Shown: one piece after another, positions 21,791 to 35,605 of the stretch
Layout: each line of letters begins with the position of its first letter
Position numbering within the stretch: the first letter of the stretch is position 1
Source: Escarpia spicata
Lineage: Eukaryota > Annelida > Polychaeta > Sabellida > Siboglinidae
Direction: 5' to 3'
Assembly (NCBI GenBank): GCA_963995525.1
Contig: OZ023206.1
Coordinates: 26,648,655 to 26,712,654 of the forward strand
Length of the DNA: 64,000 nt
Program-made: the position numbers and the translations under genes
Notes under the pieces: model-generated
The model's input: only the letters and a program-made list of their open reading frames with translations
Told to the model about the DNA's origin: nothing
Databases searched by the model: none

Positions 21791-22290
21791 CAATTTTAAT
21801 CTGTGGATGTGTTAAGAAGAAATTCATTCAATAATCATCGCTACAAAATTACTCTCAAGTTCCGCTTTCACAGCAGTACACCGATAATTTTGTCTAGGAT
21901 GAAAACGCGATGGGGCGAACTAACATTAAATAAACTTGTATGTTCCTCGTGCGTTAATACAGTGTTCCTAATATGGTGTACTAGAATACAGAAAGTATAC
22001 TGCCCACGTAATTGCGTTTAATAATCCCGAAGTTTCGTTTGCAATGTGAAAGTTACCCAACGAAACGTGCAACTTGTAAACACCAGCTAGAACAGAGGCT
22101 GGTGGAGCTAACAGCAAGTTCCTGAAATTTCTCTTTGATGTTGCGCGAATCCCACACGCCAAAATCGACAAAAGATCAAGTGGCACGAATCAGAAATTAT
22201 TCAGCTAACTTCCGTATAGTTGTGTGGGAATTGTGCCACAGAGTATAATAATATTACCACCCGTGACTCGATATGATGGTTCCGGGTAGA
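21791..22290. other. Unassigned sequence
   Basis: No gene or repeat recognised. Confidence 0.4.
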
Positions 22291-22615
22291 GGTAGCGCCG
22301 TGATGCAGTGGCTAGAGCTTCGGACTCTCAACCGAGAGAACCCGGGTTCGAATCCTGTGCGGCGGTATAGAACCCTGGGCAAGTTCGTTCACCATACGTT
22401 ACTCCAGTTCACTCAGCTGTATGAATGAGTACCTGGCTATAGACAGTGGTGGGTATTTGTGTCGAATAGTCTCCGCGCATTAATTGCAGCGTGGCTGGAT
22501 GATTCCCAGAGATGTCGAGATGGTATTGGATTGAACACGTCTGCCAGGGAGTGAGCAGTCCTGAGGACTGGATACTGCGCTATATATAAGAACTTCCCTT
22601 TACGTTACGTTTAAC
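22291..22615 (+). mobile_element. tRNA-derived SINE, full-length copy
   Basis: The head (22291-22365) is tRNA-like, with an A-box-like gcagtggctagagc and a perfect B box ggttcgaatcc (22345-22355), the internal pol III promoter. The body has the family phrases gtatgaatgagtacctggct, acagtggtgggtattt and gtcgagatggta. The tail actggatactgcgctatata resembles the gcgctatataa tails of vertebrate V-SINE/L2-type elements. No functional tRNA is expected. Five other copies are in the window. Confidence 0.9.
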
Positions 22616-22645
22616 AGACAAGGTCGCATTACGTTTAAGCCTCAT

Positions 22646-22972
22646 AATAGGTGGCAGTCTGTTCCTAGTTTTTTTATATAATTAATTAATATATCTATAA
22701 ATCTATAATAACTATTTTGAAGTTACAATGCCCGCCAAATGGTGGTTAGTAAGCCCGTAAGAACGTTTACAATTTGCAATGTACGACTCCGTTCATAAAG
22801 TAAACAAATCAAATCAAAACAAGCTTTCTTAGCATTAATGTCGTGGCGGGCTGAGATCACCGCAATACCCTTCGATTTCCCATTTCCCACTTTAAACACA
22901 GCAGACTTCTTGTTACAAATTACTAGGCTGGCGAATTCCGGGTAGAGGAACAGACTGTCTTCCTTTAAGTTT
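22646..22972 (-). mobile_element. MITE family A, copy 2 (inverted)
   Basis: Inverted relative to copy 1. The left end ggtggcagtctgttcctag and the right end aggaacagactgtcttcctt are terminal inverted repeats. Internal ttgttacaaattactaggct matches the ggtaatttgtaacagg region of copy 1 in reverse. Confidence 0.75.
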
Positions 22973-22984
22973 ACGCCTCCTAAG

Positions 22985-23290
22985 CCGTTACTTACCCGCG
23001 TCCACTTCGTCGTTCTCCACGGCGCGACGCGACGATCCGGACGGTAACGAGGTAACGGGCCCGGCGAATCGCTTCAGCACATGCCGACGCGTTGATGCTA
23101 AACGCTCTATACGCCGCGCGTTTGTGCCGCTCCACTGCGCGTGCAGATGATCTTCCAATCACGACGACAGACTCGGGGCCGGGGCCAGGGCCTCCTCGCT
23201 GGGTACAGAGAGCGAGCCGTGTGAGTTTACGTCCCAGCTCCCTAGGCGGCGCTCAGCCTTGTCCTACTGCGCATCCTGGCGGATGGTTCT
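22985..23290. promoter_or_regulatory. CpG-dense block with a splice-donor-like edge
   Basis: I count about 40 CpG dinucleotides in some 300 bp, far above the surroundings. On the minus strand the block ends in gcgggtaagt (donor GT at 22995-22994). This could be a non-coding first exon and promoter of a minus-strand gene, but no downstream exon or conserved protein is seen. Confidence 0.3.
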
Positions 23291-23299
23291 ATCAATCAG

Positions 23300-24555
23300 T
23301 TTAGCAACTAGCATTATCGTATTTGATTGGTTGGTGTTTTATGGTAAAAATTGTCTGGATTTGTGATAAACGGTTGGTGTTAGGAGTTGGGTCACGTATA
23401 GGTGTAATGACGGGGTACATTACCAGAGACTTGTCCGGATCAAATTAAGTGTTTATCAAGACTGCGCACCGCAGCGTTTTATGGAGAGTGAGTGTGCTCA
23501 CTCTTTCGTAGGATCAGTTTATCATCATAGTCGTTTAGCATCGGTGATTATAACTTAACACGGGCCATATAAATACGAATTGCCAAGAACATCTCAGTCG
23601 ACAGGAGAATTTCAACCCTCCCCGACGTACGTTTTATCGACCATACCATGCCAAAAGTGGACGAAGTCAGAATGCCCACGACGGACTATGGAGGACGACC
23701 GATGATGAATTGGCACCAGACCGTCCACTGTCATCTACAGATTGTCAACACATAACGGAGCGACGTCAGGATGGTTGGTTTCTGCTGATTGATCCAAGTG
23801 CACCGCTTTGACCGCCTCAAAGTCTGAGTTAGCAGCTTTTCCTCTCCACTCTGAGGATGGCCGCTGACACCAAACACCAAGAAGACACACAACATCAACA
23901 AAAACATAACTGGCAAAGACCCATTATACATAAACAAATTGAGATTGAAGATCGGCTCCTGAAAATATATCAAAAGTTGGATTACTTAAATACAGTGTGT
24001 TGAAAGTAGCTACACATCTATTAAAAACAGAGAATTTCCTGATGTTGATTCTGCCAATGGAAACTCTCTAAAAAGGAGTGTAGTTTCATAGAGATCTTGA
24101 AGGACAGTGGAATTGGACAGTTCGTACCAGATAGGAGATGAGAGTGCACACACGTGTGTAAAAAGATCAGATCTGCAACTTGCCTACGATGTTGAAGAGA
24201 CGGTAGCATAGTATGAGGGCAAAGAATTTACCTCATGTATTGCCCGTGACCGTCAAAAGCTGTATAACCAGACATGCTTCTACCAATAGTTGGCCAAACC
24301 AAAACGCCTGTTTGGTTGATCCATACACGTTTTCCAGTCGGTGTTAGATCGCAGATGGTCCATCCAACATCATCACATAGGCAACGATAGAAGCTTTATT
24401 TTCTACCAGTTATGCATATGAATGAGCAGTGTTTTTTGAGTATTCATCAGGTAAAAAGGCGCATCGCTTTATATACATGTAAATACTACCGAACTTATTA
24501 ATTCCAATCACATTCTCGTGTAATTGTGTACAGTGTAACTGCACTATTAGGATAA
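23300..24555. other. Unassigned sequence
   Basis: Short ORFs only; no repeats recognised. Confidence 0.5.
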
Positions 24556-24559
24556 CCCT

Positions 24560-24715
24560 TGGCGCTGAACATACGTGACCGGAATAGTGAGTTGACCGTA
24601 TTAGCGCAACTAATTTCCTACACTGTTACTAAAATCATTTGGGATTTTCCTGGGGTGACCTTAATTGCGAGGTGGCTGAATTACCGAAGTGACCGTAAAG
24701 TGGGGATTGAATGTG
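24560..24715 (-). mobile_element. Possible pogo/Tigger-like terminus, copy 2 (inverted)
   Basis: The reverse complement carries acggtcacttcggtaattca and gccacctcgcaattaaggtc, aligning with 21097-21250. The two could be opposite ends of one 3.6-kb element holding the SINE and MITE, or two separate remnants. No transposase ORF is visible between them. Confidence 0.35.
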
Positions 24716-26480
24716 CGTTAATATGATGTTAATGAGCAGGGAAGGTGGACCATGTTAAATACATACCCGGAAACCCAAATGGTGCACTGCTTTTGCCACG
24801 GGAAGCATGACCTTTATTAAGGGTGGGCCTTACCAGCACAGTTTTGCTTCCGATGAGAGAAGACGCACGAAGGCAGTCTGGCAAGATGTTAATGCCCTAC
24901 AATTATTAGTTAATGCTCTCCATAATCAACATAAATTGCGGCAGCCAATTTAAGTTGCAGTTACGACATTGTTGCTTCATAATCATTACTTTTTTCTTAT
25001 ACCAAGTTAGACGTAGACGAGTGTTGGTCTGATAGCTTTAATTGAATGTGTTGCCAAAATGCTGCTATTAATGTCTGACTAAAACCACAACATGAAAATG
25101 CACTGGCATCAATACACGAACTCCCGCGAGAGATCAACGATGGTATTTAGGAATTCGCAGAATCGCACAATTACATCGACAGGGCTAATGTGCTAATAAT
25201 AATAATGTCGTGTCAACCATATCTAATAGAGGTCGCGTTTGCCTGCGTAAAATGCATCGGATGGATTCGGCTGTAAACATAGTGGTGTTAATGCGATGAA
25301 ACGGGGCTGGATCTTACGGCGTCCCTCACCAATTTACGGTTCCCGTTTGGGAATTTTAGATCATAAAACATCATTAATAAGAAGGCGTCGTACCGCATGT
25401 CAAGAGGTAAACACGGTGTGCTTTAATATAATTTGACCATGATATGTTTATGAACATTGGCCTTGCTCTCCAGCATGCAAAGCAAACGCGATGCCATGCT
25501 GGTTACCGACATGAATATTGTATATAACCACGGTCGAAACGGTAACAACAGAAGCCGAAATGTCAATACGACCGAATTTATTGTAAACCAGGTCGGTGGC
25601 TACGGAGGCATGCACCAAGATCAAAACAGACGGCCTGGATAATCCAGATTTATGATTGATCAATCCAAAGCATTATACAATTGTATCGTAATTCTAAGCG
25701 GCAATATAATTGTCATTCTTTCGCGTGACATTTCAAATGGGTCGAAAAACATTATAATTGTGCGTTGAAGTTGAAGAGATTTTCAATGATGCATACACAG
25801 TCGTCACATGAGTGTCACGTGCGCATTAATGCGTGATCGTTTATTGGATAACAGTCCGCGACGTGATTGATAGGTGGTCAGTTTTATCGATGGATCACGA
25901 CTCTAATTATTTGCTGTCGCATCCACAAGACGCTTGCCCCGCGTGTTGTCTTAACACGCCATGCCATAGTGCAGGGTGTGTTCTTAAGTATTCCGCAGGT
26001 TTGACCTCCAAAATGAAACATTTCACGGGGATTTCCTGGAAATTGATGTCATCCGACGTGTTTTTACACGTTTCTTAATCAAAACGCATTGATTATACGA
26101 AATTTTCTTATCGGAGTCACTTGGGGCCATGGCAAATAGATTTCGTCCGAGTCAATATACCTATATCCGATTCTACTGTTGATTCTGTTATTCGTGGTTG
26201 TATTAAGCTAAGGCTATGTAACTATGTCTGGGAATGTTCAGCTCGTTCTTGCAGGTTCCATATGCACCAGGATATCTCTTCAGGAGACCTCTTATCAGAC
26301 ATCGAGAAGACGGTTAATCAAGGTCATTTCCGATACACAACATCTTTTACATGATGAATTTCAACTCTTTCCATACGGCAGACATTACCGCACTACTCTG
26401 TGCAGGCTTAACAGGTTTAAACACTCTTTCGTGCCACTGTACATCCAACAGCTTAACTCATGATGATTTCTGCTGCTGCA
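24716..26480. other. Unassigned sequence, no gene recognised
   Basis: ORFs up to 81 aa without domains. No structural repeat seen. Confidence 0.5.
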
Positions 26481-26483
26481 ATG

Positions 26484-26522
26484 TCACTGTTACTGTCACT
26501 GTCACTGTCACTGTCACTGTTA
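26484..26522. repeat. (TGTCAC)n hexanucleotide repeat
   Basis: About six copies of tgtcac/tgttac, only one of which is altered. Confidence 0.9.
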
Positions 26523-26923
26523 GCGTTGAAAGTTCACCATGATAATATATTCAGGTATTCTGCCATATTTTAGCATAACAGCATAATAGGTGATGTTCAT
26601 GCAATGTAAGCAATGTTTATTTCTTTAATTATAGGCTGTTTAATTGCATGTTTTTTTTTTATATAATGCAGTCATATATGTTCTATCCCAAACACATTTC
26701 TCAGTTAAGACAGCAAAGAATATCTTTCTTACCTTGGCCCTTGCGCTGGTCTTCAAATTTGGTTTAAAAATTGTGTGCCTGTCTTTGCACACAACATATT
26801 GCAGCACTAATTTAATCGCATTACCCTGGTTGTTTCTGTGAAGACATATTCGCAACTGAAAGTATGATATTTGGCTGCACAGATGTGCTAATATTAGCCA
26901 AGCGCTTGCTTCATTAACATTCG
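26523..26923. other. Unassigned sequence
   Basis: Contains a T-run near 26650. Nothing else recognised. Confidence 0.4.
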
Positions 26924-27212
26924 TACGAGCTCGTCAGCCGATTTTGCTCTTTAAAATCGATTTAGCTCCTTAACAGTGATCTTGTATACTGAAAACTGTC
27001 AACACCAGGGTGCGCCGTCGGGATACTTCCGCCGGTGTGTCACGGAAATAGTGTCCTCAATGATACTGCCGCAGTAGTATATAATTATATATATATACAC
27101 TACTGGCGGCGACGTTTTACATTTTGAAAAAGCTCCTATTTTTAAACAACATATTTGTTATAATGATGGATATTTCTTACGTGTTCATTATTTTAGTGAA
27201 ATGGTCCCCAGG
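26924..27212 (+). repeat. Dispersed repeat C, copy 2
   Basis: Collinear with 13896-14155. This copy has an extra AT-rich insertion (27078-27105) with a short (TA)n. Confidence 0.7.
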
Positions 27213-28489
27213 TGTTCGCCAAGTGCCGCAGAAATACTGCTGCTGATTTGATGCCGGCGCAACGTTTCTTCTAGACGCCCACAGACGTTTACCACGCTGC
27301 ATCAGAGGGGCGTGGATCTCATATCGTCTCAAATTGCTTCGTCGTATTCATTGAAATTCAAAGCATGTGTACGCAGCGTCTTGCTCAAACAAACTAGCAC
27401 GAGACGAAGAGATTAAATCGCTCTGGTCTGTTCCTCAATTTGTAATATAATGTTCTTAATATTAGAATCAATTTGTTGAAGACACAGCCCGCCAAATTGC
27501 GTTTAATCAGCTCAATACGTTATTGGCAATTCAAATGTTATGTTACGCCGACGTAAGGTTCGCACAAAATATTCAAATGTCATTGCTCACAATCACTGTT
27601 GGTATACATTGTGGAGATGCAAACAAATACCTTCGAAGTTGGTTAGTCTGCGGACCGCAGTTAGTTAAAAAAAAATTAACGGGAGGAAGTACAACCGATT
27701 CAGCCAACACGTTGTTAAAACCACTATCACCTCTGACTTGAGAGTATGGTTGTGGGTAACGGAAAGCGTTTTGGTATGTGAGATGATATCGTTTGCAAGG
27801 GTAGTAATGTTTCTGTCCGATGTGACGAACGGGGCCACGAACATCGCGCGCACGCACGCACGCACACGCACGCACACGCACATGCACGCACACGCACATG
27901 CACGCACACGCACAATTTTCAGTTCACACGTTTCGTAACAAGAGTATAGCAGTGTATTATGTGTTAATAACTAGCAGTTGCACTGTCATTTCTTTTGCAA
28001 ATTTAGACACATATAAGTACGACTATGACGTACAACAATGACAGACAATTACTCGACAGCAAGATATGCATGTACTGTCAAATTATTAATCAGTTTATCC
28101 TTAATGGAAACGGTTTAATGCAGCATTTCGAAATTGCGCATCTGCCACGATTCACGGCACTACGCACTACTATTTTTATAGGAAAACAGCAGATGAATTA
28201 AAAGAGATAAATTATCGTATCGCTTTCGGACTGCCAACGGTATACAATGTCAATATTTATGAGAAAGACAACTAATTAATGACGTTCGCCAATGACGGAT
28301 AAACAGTCTACACGAATCATCCTGACGGAGACGCTGTCACGGGCACGGCGCCGCCCTTTGTTCCTGCGTGATTAAATGTTTCGTTTACTTGAGAAATACG
28401 TCACGTTGCCGCGAGGCACTGACGACATCTGCCTAACGATTTTCCAGAGCAAATATATGATAGGCTCAGTGATGTGACATACAACCTCT
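27213..28489. other. Mostly unassigned sequence with a short CA-rich array
   Basis: At 27848-27914 there is an imperfect (CGCACACGCACA)-type array. Elsewhere only short ORFs without domains. Confidence 0.5.
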
Positions 28490-30643
28490 CCTGAGCAAGT
28501 CCGACTGTACCTTCTTGTGGTGACCCTGTTGTACCCGAGTCTCATGACAAAGGGACGGACAACCCTGACCGAAAACCCCACTGACTGGGCTAATCACCCA
28601 TCCAGGGAAATTACATGATTACAGAAACCGTACCGAAAACTCATCCAACTAATACCAAACATCAAGATGATGCTTCCTTAAATAGCAACATGACGCGAGC
28701 TGATGAAAGCCTTCGGGAAGTCAGACCGCCGATAGATCATTTACTTACCGCCAAGCGAAACACCAGAATATGCATTTGGAATGTCCGGACCAGGTACCAA
28801 ACTGGGAAGGCTGCCCAAATTGCGCATGATATGAAGAAATACAACATAAACATGCTGGGTCTCAGTGAGACCAGATGGAATGGGGCCGAACATACAAAGC
28901 ATGTCACAGGAGAACATATAATCCACCCAGGACATGAATAAGAAGACGAAATAATGGGGGAACATGGAATCGGGGTCATGAATGAAATTGGATAACTTTT
29001 CACAGATTTCCGTGCATTTAATGACGTAATTATTGGAGGCAGTGTCTTCCCACACAAAACAATACATAAAGCAATATGGGTGTCACCTGATGGGAAAACA
29101 GAGAACCAAATCGACCCCGTAACCATCAGCAGGAAATGGAGAAGAAGTCTTTTAGATACATGGGTGAAGAGAGAAGCAGACGTGGCATCAGACCACCATC
29201 TACTAGTTGGAACATTCAGAATTAAGCTGAAAACATACAGAGAAAAAGTAGTTAGAACACGACATCTCTACAATGTGGGGAAGTTAAAGTCATGAAAAAC
29301 AAAACTAGAGTTCAACTGTGCAGTGAGAAACAAGTGTGAAGCACTGGAAGACATAACGGAAGACTCCATAGACACTATCTGGGACACACTGCAAGAAACC
29401 TAGATGGACGCCTGCAAAGAAGTTCTAGGCAAGAAGGAGAGAACACACAAGGTGTGGTTGTCAACAGAAACATGGACACTGGTCAAAGAAAGGAAACAAA
29501 TGAAACAAATGGTAAATCACTGCAGAACAGAAAAAGAAAAACAAGAACAACAAGGAAAGTATTGGCAACTCAACAAAGCGGTCAAGAAAGTGCAAGAAAA
29601 GACAAGCAAAACTACATCAATGACCTGGCAACACAAGCTGAAATGGCAGCACACCGAAGAGACATGAAGGAAGTATACAATATAACAAGAACACTGGCCG
29701 GGAAAAGGCGGAATCCCTCAAAACCAGTGAAAGACAAAGAAGGAAAAACCATAAACAAAGAAGCAGAGCAAAGACCTAGATGGGAGGAACATGTCAAAGA
29801 AATCCTCAACAGAGATCCACCGGCAGAAAGACCAGACAAACCAATAGCAGACATGCTATTAAATGTTGACACAAGCCGACCTTCAAAGGCCGAAATAAGC
29901 AGAACACTGAAGATGTTAAAGAATGGAAAGGCTCCAGGGCCGAACGGCAAACCACCAGACGCCCTGAAAGCAGACCCAAAAACGACAACAGATATGATGC
30001 ACCAACTGTTTCTCAAGATCTGGGAAAAAGAGGAAGCCCCAACAGCATGAAAAAATGGATACCTTGTCAAACTATCAAAGAAAGGTGACTTATGAATGTG
30101 CAAGAACTGGACAGGAATTACAATACTCTCAGTACCAAGTAAAGTATTCACACGCATCATTTTAGACAGGCTGAAGGGAGCACTAGACGACAAGCTACGC
30201 GAAGAAAAAGCTGGATTTAGAAAAGACAAATCATGTACTGACCATATTGCCACCTAGAAAATAATCATAGAACAGTCAATTGAATGGCAGTCACCCTCTA
30301 TATCAACTTCATAGATCTCGAGAAAGCCTTCGACACTGTGGACAGAGAGGTCAACTGGATGCTGATGCAACAATATGGTATTCCTGCAAAGCTCATCACA
30401 GTAATCAGACATATGGATGAAAATTCCACCTGCCAAGTTATACATAATTGGAAACTGTCTGAAACATTTGAAGTAAAAACTGGTGTATTACAGGGATGCA
30501 TACTGTCACCATTAATATTTATCATCGTGATAGACTGGATAATGAAAGAAACTGTTAAACAGGGCCGAAATGGCATCCAGTGGACATTCACAAAACAATT
30601 GGATGACCTTGACTGTGCAGACGACATATGTTTACTATGAATG
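28490..30643 (+). pseudogene. RTE-type LINE: AP-endonuclease plus RT, 3'-truncated and frameshifted
   Basis: RTE-type LINEs encode one ORF with AP-endonuclease and RT. The endonuclease starts at about 28765 with RICIWNVRTRYQTGKAAQIA, then LGLSETRWNGAEH with the catalytic Glu. An internal deletion near 28990 is followed by [18 protein letters not shown] and [19 protein letters not shown] with the catalytic His motif. The linker is split between overlapping frames at 29404-29667 and 29454-30050. The RT has MLKNGKAPGPNGKPPDALKA, YINFIDLEKAFDTVDREVNW with a catalytic Asp, TGVLQGCILSPLIF and CADDICLL at 30616-30640. Several stops occur (for example near 30050, 30093 and 30256). Homology stops just after the Asp-Asp motif, so the rest of the RT and the C-terminus are lost, next to a GT array. 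Confidence 0.88.
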
Positions 30644-30728
30644 AATGAATGAATGTTTATTTCCACAATCAACTGGTAGATGTGTTTATAACAATATTTT
30701 ACAATTGTGGAAATGGACACACTTGAAT

Positions 30729-31214
<486 letters not shown>

Positions 31215-31215
31215 C

Positions 31216-31857
31216 GGCGCCGAACGGCCAACAGTCCTCGATGACGTAATTATTTACGGAATTAAACAATAGCACTGACGTAATGCGATTTCATTACTGA
31301 GTATCAATCACCACATTATAGTGAAACACAGTCAGTAAACAAATGCACAACCTGCACATACGCAATATCCATCCGTCTAAATTCTCGGCCACATTAAGTA
31401 TAAGCAAAAGCCCTTTTTGTAACCAATTTCTGATATACAGGCACATTTGCCGCACTGTTGCACACTGTGGATCAAAACGGAACGGAACAATCGATAGCTA
31501 CATTTCCGCCGAACATGTGCGACAGTGCTGATAGATTAACAAATCCCTCTCCGCAACACAAACCGGAAATATGCTACAAGGAACAGTTTGACCAGACCCC
31601 GGATTGTTTCTAATAGCAAGATTCCTGTTATATGCTTTTTTCAAAATGATTTTAAATTCCGAAAAAATCAGAGCACGGCAATGATTATAAATTATTTATA
31701 ATTACATAGGTAGGCGTCCAAGTACTGGTAGTGTTTATGTACGGATTATAAAATATACATAATGGAAATAACATAGGTTTCATTAATAAATTACATAAAT
31801 AATGCATTATTTTATTTAATTTTTTTTGTTTATGTTCAATTACTATTATACTAAATC
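31216..31857. other. Unassigned sequence, AT-rich to the right
   Basis: No gene recognised. Confidence 0.45.
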
Positions 31858-31964
31858 ATATATATTATATTATATTATATTATATTATGTTATGTTATGT
31901 TATGTTATGTTATGTTATATTATATTATATTATATTATATTATATTATATTATATTATATTATT
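31858..31964. repeat. (ATTAT)n/(GTTAT)n pentanucleotide array
   Basis: About 21 pentamers. A central block of ttatg variants (about 31888-31917) is flanked by ttata copies on both sides. Confidence 0.95.
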
Positions 31965-32144
31965 CTATTGAACGCTGGTGTCATGTGTTCTAATGGGAGA
32001 AAATTCCAAAATTTTGATTGTTACCCTTACGATATAGTAAAATACTACTTTTTAATCGCGTGTGGTCGCCAGGTAGTGCAATGTAGTACTTGTTTATTTT
32101 GTCACTGCGTGATTCAAAATCATTTTTGCAATTTAACGTTTCGT
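31965..32144. other. Unassigned sequence
   Basis: Left flank of the plus-strand LINE; nothing recognised. Confidence 0.4.
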
Positions 32145-35100
32145 TTTTGCCTGTGACACTGGTGAAGAATTGGTTTCAACGTACTGCATTGTTTGGAAAA
32201 ACAAACATTACCACTGACGCATTTAAATTCGTACTTAAATGATTTGAACGATAATACAAGTCGATTTTACGTTTGCGCCAGCAGACATGTATAAACAACT
32301 CATTAAGGCAGGGGCTGTCCCCTTATGAACTATCTACTAACAGGCCTTTTCAACAAAACATTCTTTTATACCCAGAATCGCCCTGGTGGTGAAGACCTCT
32401 TAAGTTTCTTTGCACGGGCATTAAACGTCTTGTCACTTTGCTCAGGCCATGCTGAGCGCGAATAATATTTAAACGGTCTGTAATATTGTGATTGATTGTT
32501 CGGCAACCCACTTTTTATAACCTAGACATTTACATTATTTTTAGAGAACAATCACGCTGTTTTAGAACATTTTACCATTTTCAGTCATTTACTATTTTAT
32601 GAGACATTATTTTATATTTCACCATTTTCAGGACAGTACACTGTGTCACCAAGACAATGTCACCACTATTTTTATTGTTTGTTTATTTTTATTCTCTTCT
32701 CCTAATTCGAGAGGTCATGATTTTACTCTGTGCAAGCCATTTAGTTACCAACGGTCGACTGTCATTTCAACAGTTTCTCAATACATGAGAACACAAGATT
32801 CTTTGTCATATCTACACAGTTTGCCGTGTCTTAATTTTTGTTTTAATCGAAAGTTACTGCCAATCCCCCTAAGGGAACATTTAAATTAGCAATTATGTTA
32901 CTGTCAGACGCAACATTCGAGTGGCCACCACTAACTTTCGATCTATTTCAAATAAAACATCCTCGTTTACCGGTTTATTAATTAAAAGACAATATGACAC
33001 AACTGCAGGCATTGCCGACATTTCTCCTTCCGGTTTCACCTTCCATGATATTTTGTTTGAATTTATCGCGCTCCAGGGCACTCAGCTAATTTCTTTGAAG
33101 AATTCCAGGATCAGTTGGAAAATGTTGCAACCATGCATTCAGAATTTTACATTTTTAGTGATTTTAATCCACATTTTGATATACCGGCAACAACCACTTT
33201 TAATGATATTCTAGCATCTTTTGATGCGAAACAACATGTCACCTTTTCGAACATATACATGACCATTGGCTTGACCTCTTGATAACTCGTTCAACTTGTA
33301 AAATATCAAGACACCCACAGCTTCGGATGGCTTATCCGACCACCACACTGTTATTGCCAATCGTAAAGTTTCTATACCTCTAGCCGTGTCCAAGCACAAT
33401 GTGTTTTATAGAGTCATTCACAGGATCAACATTGCAGCCTTAATGGCTGATATCCTTAAATCCGACATTATCACACATCCTAAAGAACACGTACCAGATT
33501 TGCATGAGCGGCACTGTCAAGTACTTAGGCGTTGCTTCACGAACGTGCACCAATTAAACCCAAATCTGTGTCACAAAATGCATGGATGACTCCAGATTAT
33601 AAATCTAAAAGACGGCGTCGTTATTTGGAGCTTGTTTGGCGAAAACCATGTTCGTCCTTGGACAAGTCACGTTAATCTAGACAATGTCACTACTGCAACA
33701 GACAAATGGCCAAAGCAAAATCGGATTATTACACAAATATCGTCACTAAGAAGTTTGATTGTCCACATCAGCTATTGAACTGCATGAATCTAATTTTATA
33801 CAGACGGCCTGCTCCATCCCTACCAATTCAGGCATCAATGAAGCCTTTGTGTGACTCGTTCTCAAGAACAAAATCAGTCTTACCCGGTCTGCTTCCCCAG
33901 GTCATATTTCAACTAGTTAAAGTCCACAAGTAAATTCTCAACTTGCATCGTTTGAACCTGCCACAGTTGACGAAGTGAGGAAAATATTTATGTCCTCCCC
34001 AAATAAATCCTGTGATCTCGATCCATTCCCGACCTCACTGCTAAAAGCATGTCTTGATGCATTACTCAAACCAATAACATATGTCATAAATGCATCACTG
34101 TGCTCTGGCATTTTTTCTGATGACCTTAAACACGCCCACTAACCAGTTCTTAAGAAGACATATCTGCCTAAAGAAGACTTAAACAGTTATAGACCCATTT
34201 CCAACCTTAGTTTTATTTCCAATATACTTTAAAATGTTGTAGAAAACCGTCACATTAGCACAAATTACTTATCTAATGTGTGCAATCTGCATACAAACAA
34301 TTTCACTCCACAGAAACTGCTCTTTTAAAAGTATACAATGATATTAATCTAAACATCGATCAAGGAAAAGTAACCGCTCTTACCCTGCTTGATCTGTCTG
34401 CCGAGTTTGATACCATTGATCACAACATTATTATTAAACGTTTGTCAACGTGGTACGTCATATCGGGCACAGCTTTGAGCCGGTTTTCTTTAAAACTGAC
34501 AGACACCAAACCATAACGATACGATGAGTAACTGCTTCTCAGCCGTACCGCTCAGTTCATGTGTTGTCCCCCAGGGTTCTGTCCTTTTGCGTTTTACGCT
34601 TTACACTACGGCACTAAGCTCTGTTATCAAAAAGTCTGAACTTAGATTATCACCTGTACGCAGATGACACACATATCTACATTTATGTGGCTACAACAGA
34701 CACAAATCGCTCCCTATAATAGCTCAGCGATTATCCATTGGATGAATCACGCCAAATTGAAGTTAAATGCAGATAAAACTGAATTTCTCATCATTGGTAC
34801 TTCAAAGCAGGGTGGTAAACGTGATGGCTTTTTCCAAACACATATCTTGAGTCAAAGTATCACCCCAGCCGCCTCAGTGCAGAATCTCGGAGTAACGTTT
34901 GATGAAAAACATTATTTTAAACACCACATCCAAAACGTGTCGCTGCTGTTTTTAGTATTTCCGTGATCTTCGCCGTATCCGCCGGTATATATCACTTTCC
35001 GTCGCTTAGACTATCGCAACAGCTTTTGTAAGCTGCAGACTCGACTACTGCAATTCCCTCCTTTATAATATTGCAAGCAACGATATAACAAAAACAAGGG

Positions 35101-35605
35101 TAGGCATGCGTTCTCCTCGTTTCTCTCGCTCAGTGCCGATTCTAAAATCACTGCATTGGCTCCCTGTGCGATATCAGATTATTTTCAAGATTTGTATAAT
35201 TACCTGTCAAGTAAGCCCTTTCATCCAAACAACCTGCATACCTACATTTGATGCTCACTCCAGCAAGAAATCCCAGACAGCTTCGGTCGACCAGTTGTAA
35301 TCTTCTTTTCATTCCCCGAGTGAAGACGAATGCTGGAAATCGAGCCTTCTCGGTTGCCACCAACTCTGTGGAATCCACTTCCTGTCAGCGTTAAATTAGA
35401 AGGAAATATAGTTTCATTTCGCCATCATCTAAAAACCTATTTAATATAGCCTATCCTCCTTAGCTTCCTCGCACTTCCATCCTTCTGTTGATGACACACG
35501 CATTGTATACGATAATGAGATTGCTTAATCCTTTGGTTTTGCTGCGCCGCTGAGCTTGATTTTCGAGGATATTGGCGCATAAGAAGTCACTATTATTATT
35601 ACATT
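32145..35605 (+). pseudogene. L2-like LINE, near full-length but heavily decayed
   Basis: A plus-strand paralogue of the element at 5.7-12.9 kb, 5' UTR included. The ORF2 leader is at 32599-32889. Here the segment equivalent to the 2A-like motif is lost around 32885-32900. The endonuclease is represented by TNFRSISNKTSSFTGLL (about 32927) and SDHH-type sequence near 33340. The linker reads MAKAKSDYYTNIVT at 33706. The RT has SSPNKSCDLDPFPTSLLKAC near 34000 and LLDLSAEFDTIDHN (34280-34516), the catalytic block, then KLKLNADKTEFLIIGTSK at 34748. The thumb has LKSLHWLPVRYQIIFKI (about 35145). Stops and frameshifts are frequent throughout. Confidence 0.87.

Noticed and set aside
22291..22365. A tRNA gene
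   Set aside because: The B box is perfect, but the cloverleaf is degenerate and it is followed by SINE body and tail found at several loci.
29612..30253. 213-aa minus-strand ORF
   Set aside because: Antisense of the RTE-type LINE.
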